From DASQMT01 sp963835735 (GTDB lineage: Bacteria; Actinomycetota; Thermoleophilia; Solirubrobacterales; Solirubrobacteraceae): DNA of 64,000 nt. Below are positions 52,926 through 61,106 of this stretch, one piece after another; position 1 is the first letter of the stretch, and each line of letters begins with the position of its first letter. The notes under the pieces were generated by a model, which was not told the DNA's origin, searched no databases, and saw nothing but the letters and a program-made list of their open reading frames with translations. The translations under genes were made by a program, and so were the position numbers. Location: positions 62,001 to 126,000 of the forward strand of contig CAWIGP010000009.1 in the NCBI GenBank assembly GCA_963835735.1. The letters run 5' to 3'.

Positions 52926-53622
52926 CGACGTCCACGCGCCGTGTCCGGATCTCGATGCCGCCGGTCAAGCGGCCGCCGGCGAGCTCGGCCACCCGCTCGA
53001 GCACCGAGGTCCACATGTGCAGCTGGATCTCCTTGCTCATGCGCAGGTGGTGATAGAGCAGGTTGGACAGCCGGTCCCCCGCGCGCGCCCACGACTCGAT
53101 GCGGAACTCGAGCAGCTCGCCGCGCGCCGCCGAGAAGCCGATCTGGCCCGCCTCGAGATGACCTTCGAGCGTGACGAAGCGGAACGAGCTCGGGGCTCGC
53201 TCCACGACCCGCACGGGTCCGTCCCACGGCCCCGGCATGCGCACGACGTACTCGTCGCCGACGGCCATCGTCCCCGGTTCGCCGACGACTTTCGTGAAGC
53301 TCGCGAACTCGCTCGGCGCCACGCGGTCCGGATCCGCCGCGATGCACGCGACGAGCTCCTCGGGCGCCATGCGCGACTCCCGGATCAGCGCGCGATAGAG
53401 ACGATGGAAGAGCGGTCCGGCGCCCGCGGAGGGATACTGGACCTCGTCCTCCAGCACGCCCTCGGGAAGCCGCGGTGGACCGTCGAGCCGGAACTCTCCC
53501 GACACCTCGGAGCGGTGCAACGGCGTGGTCCGCCACATGTAGCGCCACGACGTCAGCACGACGCCCGGCGGCCACCGCGCGGCAGTGCGAAGCCGCCGGG
53601 ACGGTGAAGGGCGACGCGGCAT
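52915..53622 (-). CDS. DUF1990 family protein (second of a pair)
   Basis: Intact 235 aa: SRMAPEELVACIAADPDRVA, PSEFASFTKVVGEPGTMAVG, FRFVTLEGHLEAGQIGFSAA, ESWARAGDRLSNLLYHHLRM and SKEIQLHMWTSVLERVAELA, which is the DUF1990 consensus. It overlaps the next gene's start by 11 bp, so both are translated from one mRNA. No membrane segments. Role unknown; the location beside a photoreceptor gene hints at light-related physiology, which is speculative. Confidence 0.8.
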   Translation of the reverse strand: MPRRPSPSRRLRTAARWPPGVVLTSWRYMWRTTPLHRSEVSGEFRLDGPPRLPEGVLEDEVQYPSAGAGPLFHRLYRALIRESRMAPEELVACIAADPDRVAPSEFASFTKVVGEPGTMAVGDEYVVRMPGPWDGPVRVVERAPSSFRFVTLEGHLEAGQIGFSAARGELLEFRIESWARAGDRLSNLLYHHLRMSKEIQLHMWTSVLERVAELAGGRLTGGIEIRTRRVDVDAR

Positions 53623-53688
53623 CCCGCGGTGTTACCCAAACAGGCGCGCAAGCGTGCGCATCCGGCCCACGCCGGGTAGTCATCGCAC

Positions 53689-53901
53689 ATGCTGACCAAG
53701 ACCCTTCACGCTGCCGGGCCGCGCAGCTGGCACTTCCACCTGGCGTCGCTGGCGGGCGTCGGGCTGTGCATCACGCTATGGATCCGCGCGAAGACCGTCG
53801 ACCAGGACGAGCGCGGCAACGCCGAGCGCCGCGCTCTGTTCGTCGGACTCTGGCCGCCGATGCTCTGGCTCATCGGCGATTCGCTCCAACATCACGAGTG
53901 A
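53689..53901 (+). CDS. small membrane-associated protein
   Basis: 70 aa. SWHFHLASLAGVGLCITLWI and LFVGLWPPMLWLIGDSL are hydrophobic segments separated by a charged loop (RAKTVDQDERGNAERR). ATG 53689. Divergent from the DUF1990 pair. It looks like a small actinobacterial two-helix protein of unknown function. The following 250 bp hold nothing I recognise. Confidence 0.65.
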   Translation: MLTKTLHAAGPRSWHFHLASLAGVGLCITLWIRAKTVDQDERGNAERRALFVGLWPPMLWLIGDSLQHHE

Positions 53902-54155
53902 GGCTCCCCGCCGCTGGGGGGTTTCGACGCTTCTCGCTGACGGTTGGCGATTCTCGGCGGGTACGCGTGCTGGGACCGAGGCCGTCGGCGAGGGGTGGTC
54001 CAGATCCCGTCGGCCCGACGATCAGCTTCTTCACGCCGCTCGGTTCGGGCTGGCGCCGCCGGCGCAGGGCCGGGCCGCGGCTCGGTGCGGTGAAACCGCG
54101 CGCGAACCGTCGCTGCGGGGCCGACGACGCGCGGCGGGGCTTCGTCTGCGTGCCA

Positions 54156-54740
54156 TCAGTGCGTGGTGTACTCGGGCCGGTCGGTCGAGGAGGAGCCGAC
54201 GTCCTGGGCGCTCTGCTGCGCGCTGTCCTTGACCTGCTGGGCGTGCTCCTGTCCGCTCTCCTTGAGGGTTTCCTGCGCGCTCTGAGCGGCGTCCTGGGCG
54301 ACCTGCTTGCCGTGCTCGAGGGCCTCAGATCCCGTCTCCTTGACCTTGGCCTTGACGTCGTCGGCGACCCCGCCGAGCTTCTCGTCCTCCACGCGCGTGG
54401 CGGGGATCAGCATGCCGGCGATGAAGCCGACGGCGATCGATCCGATGGCGAGGCCGAGCGGGTTCTCCTGTGCGACGCTCGCGGCCTTCTTGGCCTTGTG
54501 CTTGACCTCATCGGAGTCGGGCGTGCGATCGCTCACCGAGCTGGTGACCGAGTCGCCGGCTCCCACGATCTTGTCCTTGACGCCCACGATGCTCTCCTTG
54601 GCCGATTGCTTCTTGTCCTGCAGGTTCTCCTTGGCCCGCGACTTCACGTCGGCCTTGTAGCCGAGCGCGTCCACGGTCTCTGACATGTCCGCGCGGGTCT
54701 GTTCTATCTCGGCGCGGATCCGGTCGGGTTCTTGGCCCAC
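54156..54740 (-). CDS. DUF3618 membrane stress protein
   Basis: 194 aa. GTG 54740 with a perfect AAGGAGG site inside the upstream gene. DUF3618 core: PDRIRAEIEQTRADMSETVD, ALGYKADVKSRAKE; then coiled, charged repeats, a membrane helix (NPLGLAIGSIAVGFIAGMLI) and a Gln/Ala-rich tail (HGKQVAQDAAQSAQETLKES). Overlaps the holin-family gene by 37 bp. These three-gene sets (holin-like, DUF3618, YtxH-like) are common envelope-stress cassettes in actinobacteria. Confidence 0.85.
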   Translation of the reverse strand: MGQEPDRIRAEIEQTRADMSETVDALGYKADVKSRAKENLQDKKQSAKESIVGVKDKIVGAGDSVTSSVSDRTPDSDEVKHKAKKAASVAQENPLGLAIGSIAVGFIAGMLIPATRVEDEKLGGVADDVKAKVKETGSEALEHGKQVAQDAAQSAQETLKESGQEHAQQVKDSAQQSAQDVGSSSTDRPEYTTH

Positions 54741-55132
54741 TGGATGTCCTCCTTCACGGTCTCGATGGTCTGGGGTGCCGGTGGCGTCGCGTGCTGCAGC
54801 GACCTCTGGCCGGCCTTGGCGAGCGCGGCGGCGACGATCGCCCACAACGCCATCACGATCAGCGCGGCGACCCATGTCGCCATCGCCTCATCCAGCAGCG
54901 CGATCAGCGCCGCGGTGAGCGCGCCCAGTGCGAGCAGCCCGGCGAGCGCGGCGCCGCCGAGCATGCCGGCGCCCTTGCCCGCCAGCTTGCCCTTCTGCTG
55001 CAGCTCGGCCCGGGCGAGCTCGATCTCCTGGCGGACCAGCGTCGAGGTCTGCTGGGAGAGGTCCTTGACCAGCTCCCCGATTGGGCGCTCGCGTGCCTCG
55101 CCGGTGCCGCCGCCGTTCATTGCATCGGCCAT
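54704..55132 (-). CDS. phage-holin-superfamily (DUF1469/Holin_X) membrane protein
   Basis: 142 aa. PIGELVKDLSQQTSTLVRQE and IELARAELQQKGKLAGKGAG, then two membrane helices (LAGLLALGALTAALIALLDE and WVAALIVMALWAIVAAALAK) and the end EDIQWAKNPTG. Despite the name, these are chromosomal envelope proteins in actinobacteria, not phage lysis genes. Coupled to the DUF3618 gene by overlap. Confidence 0.88.
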   Translation of the reverse strand: MADAMNGGGTGEARERPIGELVKDLSQQTSTLVRQEIELARAELQQKGKLAGKGAGMLGGAALAGLLALGALTAALIALLDEAMATWVAALIVMALWAIVAAALAKAGQRSLQHATPPAPQTIETVKEDIQWAKNPTGSAPR

Positions 55133-55135
55133 GGC

Positions 55136-55738
55136 TCAGCGGCTCGCGTGGGAGGCCGTAGGGATGGCCGGGACGGCGGGCGTCGCCGGCACGACCGAGT
55201 CACGCGGCACCGCCACCGTGGTGCCGAGGTCCGACGTCTCCGCGGGCCGGTACGACGTGCGCTCGGGCAGCTGCCCGCTCGTGCGTTGCTGGTAGCGGTC
55301 GCTCGAGGACGCCTTGAGAAAGCGCGAGGCGACGAGCCCGAGCGCCAGGCCGCCGGCGATCACGGCCCAGGGCTGGCGCCGCCCGATGTCCTCGACGTCG
55401 CCGAGGATGCGATCGGCGTCGCTCTCCTTGAGGTAGCTTCCGAGCTGCTCGGCGCGATCAGCCGCCTGCTCGGCCAGCTTGGCCGGCTGGTCTTTACCCT
55501 GTTGGCGCAGCTGCTCGCCGACGCTGCGCACGTCCGAGGCGTAGCCGCCGACGCGGTGCCCGGCGTCGGTCGAGCGCTGGTCGACCTGCGAGCGCAGTTG
55601 GGAGCCGGCCTTTTCCTTTGCCTGACCCGCCGCCTCCTGCGCCTTCTCCTTGGCCTGGTCGGTGGTCGATGGCTCGCTGGGTGACTGGGAGGTCTGGGTG
55701 CTCATCGCATGCTCCTGTTCTGTACGGTCGCTGCTCAT
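55136..55738 (-). CDS. hydrophilic single-helix membrane protein
   Basis: 200 aa. ATG 55738 overlaps the previous TGA (ATGA). Amphipathic Lys/Glu/Gln-rich first half (TTDQAKEKAQEAAGQAKEKA, QLRSQVDQRSTDAGHRVGGY), ElaB/DUF883-like, one membrane helix (PWAVIAGGLALGLVASRFL), then a Pro/Thr-rich tail. 3 bp before the holin-family gene. Likely a stress-induced envelope or ribosome-associated protein; no exact family recognised. Confidence 0.75.
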   Translation of the reverse strand: MSSDRTEQEHAMSTQTSQSPSEPSTTDQAKEKAQEAAGQAKEKAGSQLRSQVDQRSTDAGHRVGGYASDVRSVGEQLRQQGKDQPAKLAEQAADRAEQLGSYLKESDADRILGDVEDIGRRQPWAVIAGGLALGLVASRFLKASSSDRYQQRTSGQLPERTSYRPAETSDLGTTVAVPRDSVVPATPAVPAIPTASHASR

Positions 55739-55923
55739 AGTCCGGGGATTCCTCCGCCGAACTTGCCGAGCAGGTCCTGCGGGTCGATGCCGAACTTCGC
55801 GAGCAGACCCGAGTCGCGCTCGGGGTCGACCTGGTCGGGCAACTCCTGACGGGCCTGTTCGGCCTGGTCGCCCCGGCCCTGCTGCTGGAGCAGGTCGAGG
55901 ATCTTGTCCTTCGGGATTTCCAT
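55735..55923 (-). CDS. small conserved actinobacterial protein (62 aa)
   Basis: MEIPKDKILDLLQQQGRGDQ then AEQARQELPDQVDPERDSGL and LAKFGIDPQDLLGKFGG. The pattern of an N-terminal helix (DKILDLL), the invariant-looking ELPDQVD and a C-terminal GIDPQDLL recurs in small proteins beside stress cassettes of actinobacteria. Overlaps its downstream neighbour by ATGA. Unknown function. Confidence 0.75.
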   Translation of the reverse strand: MEIPKDKILDLLQQQGRGDQAEQARQELPDQVDPERDSGLLAKFGIDPQDLLGKFGGGIPGL

Positions 55924-55960
55924 GGGGTACCTCACTTGTGGTGGTGATCGAAGCGGTGCT

Positions 55961-56957
55961 TCAGGCAGTACGTGTGCGCTGTCTGGGCTTCGGCTCGGAG
56001 CGCTCCTCGAGCTGCAGCTCGCGCTCGGCGCCGGGCGTGCCGGCCGCGAGCTGGCGCGAGCGCTCGCGCTCGGCGTTGAGCTCGGCGCCGAGCAGGATCG
56101 CGACGTTGGTGAGCCAGACCCAGACGAGGAAGATCACGACGCCGCCCAGCGCGCCGTAGGTCTTGTCGTAGGAGCCGAAGTTCGCGACGTAGAAAGCGAA
56201 GCCGGCGGACGCGATCAGCCACACGACGACCGCGAGGGCGGCGCCGGGCACGATCGACTTGACGCCTTGCAGCTTGGCGTTGGGCGACGCGTAGTAGAGC
56301 AGCGTGATCATGATCACCACGACGGCGAGCAGGACGGGCCACTTGGCGATGTCCCACGCCGTGACCGCCGCCGAGCCGAGGCCGACCGCGGACCCGACCG
56401 CGTCGGCGAGCGGGCCCGTGAGCGACGACCGCCACGAGCACAAGCGCGAGCAGCAGTACGAGCAGCAGCGTCACGAGCATCTGCAGCGGCCGCAGCTTGA
56501 CGATCGAGCGGCCTTCCTCGACCTCGTAGATCACGTTCGAAGCGCGCATGAACGCGCCGACGTACCCGGACGCGGTCCACAGGGCTGCCGCGATGCCGAC
56601 GATCAGCATGATCCCCGCGGTCCCGCTGCTCTGCGTCAACGTTTCGATCGGGCCCTTGAACGTCTCGACCGCCGAGGCCGGCCCGACCGAGCTCACCACG
56701 TCCGTGAGCGCCTTCGTGATCCGCGCAGGATCGAAGACGAGCCCGACGATCGACACCAGCGCGATCAGCGCGGGAAAGATCGAGAGCACGCCGTAGTAGG
56801 TCAGCGCCGCGGCCCGGTCCGTGAGCTCGTCCTCCTTGAACTCGGTGAAGGTCCGCTTGAGCGTCTGCCCGAACGAGCCCTTGCGTGCGTGGGCGGGTCC
56901 TGCGGGGAGGCGCCCGGAGCGCTTCTCCCCGCTATCCCGCTCGAACCGTGAGCTCAT
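55961..56957 (-). CDS. YihY/BrkB-family membrane protein, one frameshift
   Basis: Polytopic inner-membrane protein. FKEDELTDRAAALTYYGVLS is the family signature, then helices IFPALIALVSIVGLVF, GIMLIVGIAAALWTASGYVG, and FMRASNVIYEVEEGRS. A shift near 56430 leads to the second half: WPVLLAVVVIMITLLYYASP, FAFYVANFGSYDKTYGALGG and IFLVWVWLTNVAILLGAELN. Hydrophilic C-terminus. ATG overlaps the PRC-barrel gene's TGA. Formerly confused with RNase BN; true function unclear. Confidence 0.85.
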
Positions 56958-57779
56958 GCGCGGTCAGACCGCCTGCCGGCGTCGTCGATCTCGATCTCCT
57001 CGCGCCGGACGTCCTTCGACACGGTGCGCTCGTCGACCTCGACGTCCTTGTCCAGCCGCACGCGCTCCTTGGCGACGACGCGCTTCTCGGCGACGGGCTC
57101 CTCCTCGTGCAGCACGACCTCGTGCTCCTCGGACGGAGATCTCCGGGCCGGAGGTGGCGTCGTCGACATTGGCGTCGGTGATCGGCTCACGCTCGACGCG
57201 GACCTCCTCGCGGCGCACCGGCACCGTCTGGGTGACCTCGTCCTCGACCACGTACTTGCGCAGTCGCACACGGCCGCTCTCGCGTTCCGTGGTGTCGACC
57301 CGCAGTTCCTCCTCCGAGCGCGTCATCGCGTCGTCGGTCGTCGGGCCGGGGACGTCGCGCCCGTCGGCGGCGATGAGGTCCTCGTCGTGCGAGCGGTCGG
57401 TGACGCCGCCCGCGGCGTCGGGGGTGGTGCCGCTCTCGGCCAGGCCGCTGCCCGACTGGTTCTCGCCGTACTGGAGGCCGTAGTGACGGTAGAGCTCGGC
57501 CTCCTCGGGCTGCGAGAGCTGACCGTCGGGATCGATCTTCGGGGCGTCCTTGACAGCCGCCTTGCCGAACGGCACGGTCACGCCGTCGCCGGCGGGCGAC
57601 GCCTCATGCAGCGGGACGAACGACTGCTTGGTGCCGAACATCCCGGTGGTGATCAGCGCCCATTCGGGCTCGCGGGTGTCGGTATCGAGGTAGATCTCCT
57701 GGATCGTGCCGAGCTTCTCGTCGTCGCTGCTGCGCAGGTCCTGCCCGCGCCAGGTGGCAACTTCTTCGGTGGTAGGCAT
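56954..57779 (-). CDS. PRC-barrel plus DUF2382 stress protein, one frameshift
   Basis: ATG 57779: MPTTEEVATWRGQDLRSSDD. PRC-barrel domain to ~residue 85 (KLGTIQEIYLDTDTREPEWA), linker, then DUF2382 with EEELRVDTTERESGRVRLRK, VVEDEVTQTVPVRREEVRVE. A shift near 57140 leads to HEEEPVAEKRVVAKERVRLD and EVDERTVSKDVRREEIEIDD. DUF2382 proteins are general-stress proteins in actinobacteria and deinococci. First in the ATGA-linked pair with YihY. Confidence 0.85.
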
Positions 57780-57811
57780 GAGCCCTCCTTGGTTGGATGC
57801 GATGCGCGGGC

Positions 57812-58483
57812 TCAGGCGAGCCCGGCGCGGTCCACCTTGCGGTGAAAGTGGGTGCCGGCCTTGCCGCCGGCGACGGCGGCGAGCAGAGTGCCGACCACGA
57901 TCGCGGCGAGCGCGATCAGCGCGCCCGTGGAGAGCGACCCCTCGTCGATCGGGATGCGGGGCAGGTTGACCTGGCTGAGCACGTTGTACTCGGCGCCGAG
58001 CAGCGCTCCCGCGAGCGCCAGGATGACGGTGACGACGAGGCCGATGATCCAGACGCCGAGTCCCTGCCGGGGGCCGGCGAAGCGCGACATGCGCCCGGCG
58101 ACGTAGCCGCCCGCGTAGTAGGCGAGGAGCAGGATCACCAGCAGCAGGACGCCTCCGACGATCCCCAGCGTGTCGGCGTTTTCGGCCGCGTCCTGGGTGC
58201 TCGCGTCGGTCAGCCCGACGGCGGCGCCGGCCGCGCTGAGCAGTGCGGTCAGCAGCGTGGCGATGCCGACCGCGACCAGCCAGCCGAAGAACGCGCTGCC
58301 CCAGTGAAGGCGACCGAACTCCTCGCGCTGGCGACCCTGGGTCTCGCGCATCCTCGCGCGCGGGTCGACGTCGTCCGGGTACCGATCGCGCACAAGGCGG
58401 CCGGTGCGGTGCGCGGCCGCATTGGTGTCACCGTCGAGTGTCTGGCCGGCCGTGCGGCTACCGGCCTGTCGTGTGTCCGCCAT
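57812..58483 (-). CDS. polytopic membrane protein (four predicted helices)
   Basis: 223 aa, intact. Charged N-terminal ~60 residues (RARMRETQGRQREEFGRLHW), then helices FFGWLVAVGIATLLTALLSA, IVGGVLLLVILLLAYYAGGY, WIIGLVVTVILALAGALLG and TGALIALAAIVVGTLLAAVA, ending GKAGTHFHRKVDRAGLA. The GGYVAGRMSRFAGPRQG loop is conserved in a family of unknown function common in this class. A GGGTA/GTTC stress-type promoter lies 90 bp upstream. Confidence 0.8.
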   Translation of the reverse strand: MADTRQAGSRTAGQTLDGDTNAAAHRTGRLVRDRYPDDVDPRARMRETQGRQREEFGRLHWGSAFFGWLVAVGIATLLTALLSAAGAAVGLTDASTQDAAENADTLGIVGGVLLLVILLLAYYAGGYVAGRMSRFAGPRQGLGVWIIGLVVTVILALAGALLGAEYNVLSQVNLPRIPIDEGSLSTGALIALAAIVVGTLLAAVAGGKAGTHFHRKVDRAGLA

Positions 58484-58574
58484 GACTCCTGCTCCTTATC
58501 GCCCGCCGCAGATGCGCCGACGCTCGTCGTGATGCCGTTTCCGATCCGCAGTTGCGTGCCGGCTGTGACAGCGC

Positions 58575-58600
58575 TACCCAATCCGCTGGCGCATCCGAAC
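58575..58600 (-). promoter_or_regulatory. candidate stress-sigma promoter GTTC-N17-GGGTA
   Basis: Minus strand GTTC (complement of 58597-58600), 17 bp, GGGTA (complement of 58575-58579), 91 bp before ATG 58483 of the membrane-protein/PRC/YihY run. Confidence 0.4.
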
Positions 58601-58675
58601 ATCACGGAGCGGACGGGTCGCCGATGTGACGAACGCGATGGCGCAAGCGCTATCGGCTCGGGCTACACTCGCCGC

Positions 58676-59434
58676 ATGCCGATGCGCGCGACGACGGTCC
58701 GGTTCGGTGACGCGCTCTGGACGCTGCTCGAACGCGAGGCAGGCCGCGAGGGTGTCAGCGCCGCACAGTTCATCCGCGACGCCACGATCCTGCGCGTCGC
58801 CTACGCGATGGGTCAGCGCGGGGACGCCGACTTCGAAGCGGCGCTCGGTCGCACGACCGCGCCGCACCCCGCCGGCCGTCGCGCGGATTCGGGCGAGCGC
58901 CGACAGGCGCTGCTTGACGCAGCCGCCGCGGTCAAGGACTCCGACCGACTTGACGCCCTGCGCGCGACCGGCTTGCTCGACTCCGACATCAGTCCGTCAT
59001 TTGATCGCCTTGCCCGACTGGCCGCGCACGTGCTCAACGCACCAGTGGCGCTGGTCTCGCTCGTGGATTCCGACCGGCAATTCTTCAAGAGCTGCCTCGG
59101 CCTGCCAGAACCGTGGGCCTCCGGACGGCAATCACCGCTCACACACTCCTTCTGCCAGCACGCAGTCGCCAGCCGCGAACCGCTGCTCGTCGACGACGCG
59201 CGCGAGCACGAACTGCTGCGCGACAACCTCGCCATCCGCGACATGGGCGTCATCGCCTACGCGGGCATCCCGCTCATCCTCCCCGACGGGCACGCACTCG
59301 GAACGCTGTGCGTGATCGACAGCCGCCCCCGCCACTGGACCAGCCACCAAGTCCAGCTGCTCAGCGACCTCGCCGCCTCAGTCGTGACCGAGATCAACCT
59401 CGCCCAAGCCGCGATCCACAGACAGACCAAATAG
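58676..59434 (+). CDS. ribbon-helix-helix plus GAF sensor protein
   Basis: 252 aa. Residues ~4-45 are RHH-like (TTVRFGDALWTLLEREAGRE, GVSAAQFIRDATILRVA). A GAF domain follows from ~85: RLDALRATGLLDSDISPSFD, LARLAAHVLNAPVALVSLVD, SDRQFFKSCLGLPEP, THSFCQHAVASREPLLVDDA, GVIAYAGIPLILPDGHALGT, LCVIDSRPRHWT. The Cys/His of SFCQH is typical of this GAF class. A putative one-component sensor that binds DNA. TACACT at 58664 ends 6 bp before the ATG, so the mRNA may be leaderless. Confidence 0.82.
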   Translation: MPMRATTVRFGDALWTLLEREAGREGVSAAQFIRDATILRVAYAMGQRGDADFEAALGRTTAPHPAGRRADSGERRQALLDAAAAVKDSDRLDALRATGLLDSDISPSFDRLARLAAHVLNAPVALVSLVDSDRQFFKSCLGLPEPWASGRQSPLTHSFCQHAVASREPLLVDDAREHELLRDNLAIRDMGVIAYAGIPLILPDGHALGTLCVIDSRPRHWTSHQVQLLSDLAASVVTEINLAQAAIHRQTK

Positions 59435-59467
59435 CCGACTGACGGCTCACTTCGGAATTGCGCCGAC

Positions 59468-59485
59468 GGAGCGAGCTCCCCTTTT
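59468..59485 (+). terminator. intrinsic terminator after the RHH-GAF gene
   Basis: GGAG-CGAG-CTCC followed by CCTTTT, 34 bp after the stop codon. Short stem but with a T run, rare in this window. Confidence 0.45.
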
Positions 59486-59647
59486 CGCACGGTCCCCGAC
59501 ACTGAAGGGGCCGATATCGATTTGAGCGCCGCTCGCCGCCACCACACCGCCCGCGGACCTAACCACCGACTTCCGACCCGCACCTCACCAAACGTTCTCT
59601 GAACCGTCCCCGGCTTCGGGAGCTGGACTTGGTGGTTCCTCTTTACT

Positions 59648-61106
59648 GGTCTGTGTATATGAGGGTCTCCGCTGGATTTGGGGGTGAAGTGGCGGCCTGA
59701 AAAGGCCGCGTTGGGCGCGCGCTTGAGCCACGCGGGCTAGGTCGGGAACTTCGCGGAGGTTGCGCGGAACGCAACTGACGCGCCGCCGCCCGCGGGCGCA
59801 GGCTGCTGGCTGTTCGAAGGTCAGCGGCTCGCGAAGGAGAGCGGCGTGCGCGTCACCACCGCATTCAAGCGGCTGCTCCGACTGCCCGGGGCGTCCGTGA
59901 TCGATGTCAGCTTCAGCGCCGAGGGGGTGATCGTGACCGTCCGGCTGCGCCGCCGCCGGCGCGTGTGCGCGTCCTGCGGCCAGACGGGCCGCCGGCTCGA
60001 GATCCATGACCGGCGCGTCAAGCGCTGGCGCCACCTGGACCTCGGCGCCAGCCGGTGTGTCATCGAGTGCGAGCTGCGGCGGCTGCACTGCCGCGACTGC
60101 GGCGTGCGCCTGGAGCCGGTCCCGTGGGCGCGGCCGGGCGCGGCGCACACGCGCGACTTCGAGGACGTTGTCGCGTGGCTGGCACAGCAGATGGCGTTCG
60201 CGCCGATCACGCGGCTGCTGCGGGTCGGGTGGCACACGATCGGGCCGATCGTCGCGCGCGTTGTCGCCGACCACCTCGACGCTGACCGCCTCGCCGGGCT
60301 GGTCTGTATCGGCGTCGACGAGATCTCCTATCGGCGCCGTCACCGCTACCTGACCTCGGTCGCCGACCACGCATCCGGCGCGATCGTGTGGTGCGCGCCG
60401 GGCCGCAACAGCGCCACCCTCGAGCGGTTCTTCGACGAGCTCGGTCCGCGCCGCGCGTCGCTGCGGGCGGTCTCGATCGACATGAGCGGCGAGTACCAGC
60501 GCGCGATCCGCCAGGCGGTCCCGCACGCCGAGATCTGCTTTGACCCCTTCCACGTCGTGCGGCTCGGCGCGCGCGCCACCGACCGGGTCCGCCGCGACGA
60601 ATGGAACCGCCACGATCGCTCGCACACCCCGACCGGCCGCTGGGTCAAGGGCACCCGCTCGTCGCTGCTCAAGGCGCCCGAGCACCACAGCATCTACCAG
60701 CTGGCCACGCTCGCCGAGGTCCAGCGTGAGAACCGCCGCCTCTACCGCGCCTTCCTGCTGCGCGAGGAGCTGCGAGTGCTCTACCACCTCGACGACCCCG
60801 ACCTGGCACCCGAGCACCTCGACGCCTGGCTCGCCTGGGCCTCGCGCTCGCGGCTGAAGCCGTTCGTGCGGCTCGCGCGCACGCTGCGCGAGCACCGTGA
60901 CGGCATCCTCGCCGCCATCCGCCTCGGGCTCTCCAACGGCCGGCTCGAGGGCCTGAACTCCAAGATCCGCCTGATCAGCCACCGCGCCTTCGGCTTTCAC
61001 TCCGCCGACCCGCTCATCGCGCTCGTCTACCTCTGCTGCGCCGGCATCGTCATCGACCGCCCCGATGAACTTCACCCCCAACTCGGACGAAGCGCCGTAT
61101 ATGACC
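59648..61106 (+). mobile_element. ISL3-family insertion sequence (ends approximate)
   Basis: The transposase gene is bracketed by imperfect inverted repeats: left GGTCTGTGTATATGAGGG ... TTTGGGGGTGAAGT (59648-59690) and right, inverted, GGTCATATACGGCG ... GTTGGGGGTGAAGT (61106-61068). The TTGGGGGTGAAGT arms match exactly. No clean 8-bp target duplication was found, so the outer ends may be a few bases off. Its right end abuts an IS3 remnant. Confidence 0.7.

Noticed and set aside
54704..55132. Prophage (holin-family gene plus a lysin-like fragment at 38.2 kb)
   Set aside because: The holin-superfamily gene sits in a chromosomal stress cassette, and no capsid, terminase, portal or integrase gene is present.
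59585..61081. Long minus-strand open frame across the ISL3 element
   Set aside because: Antisense to the intact transposase; no protein family character.
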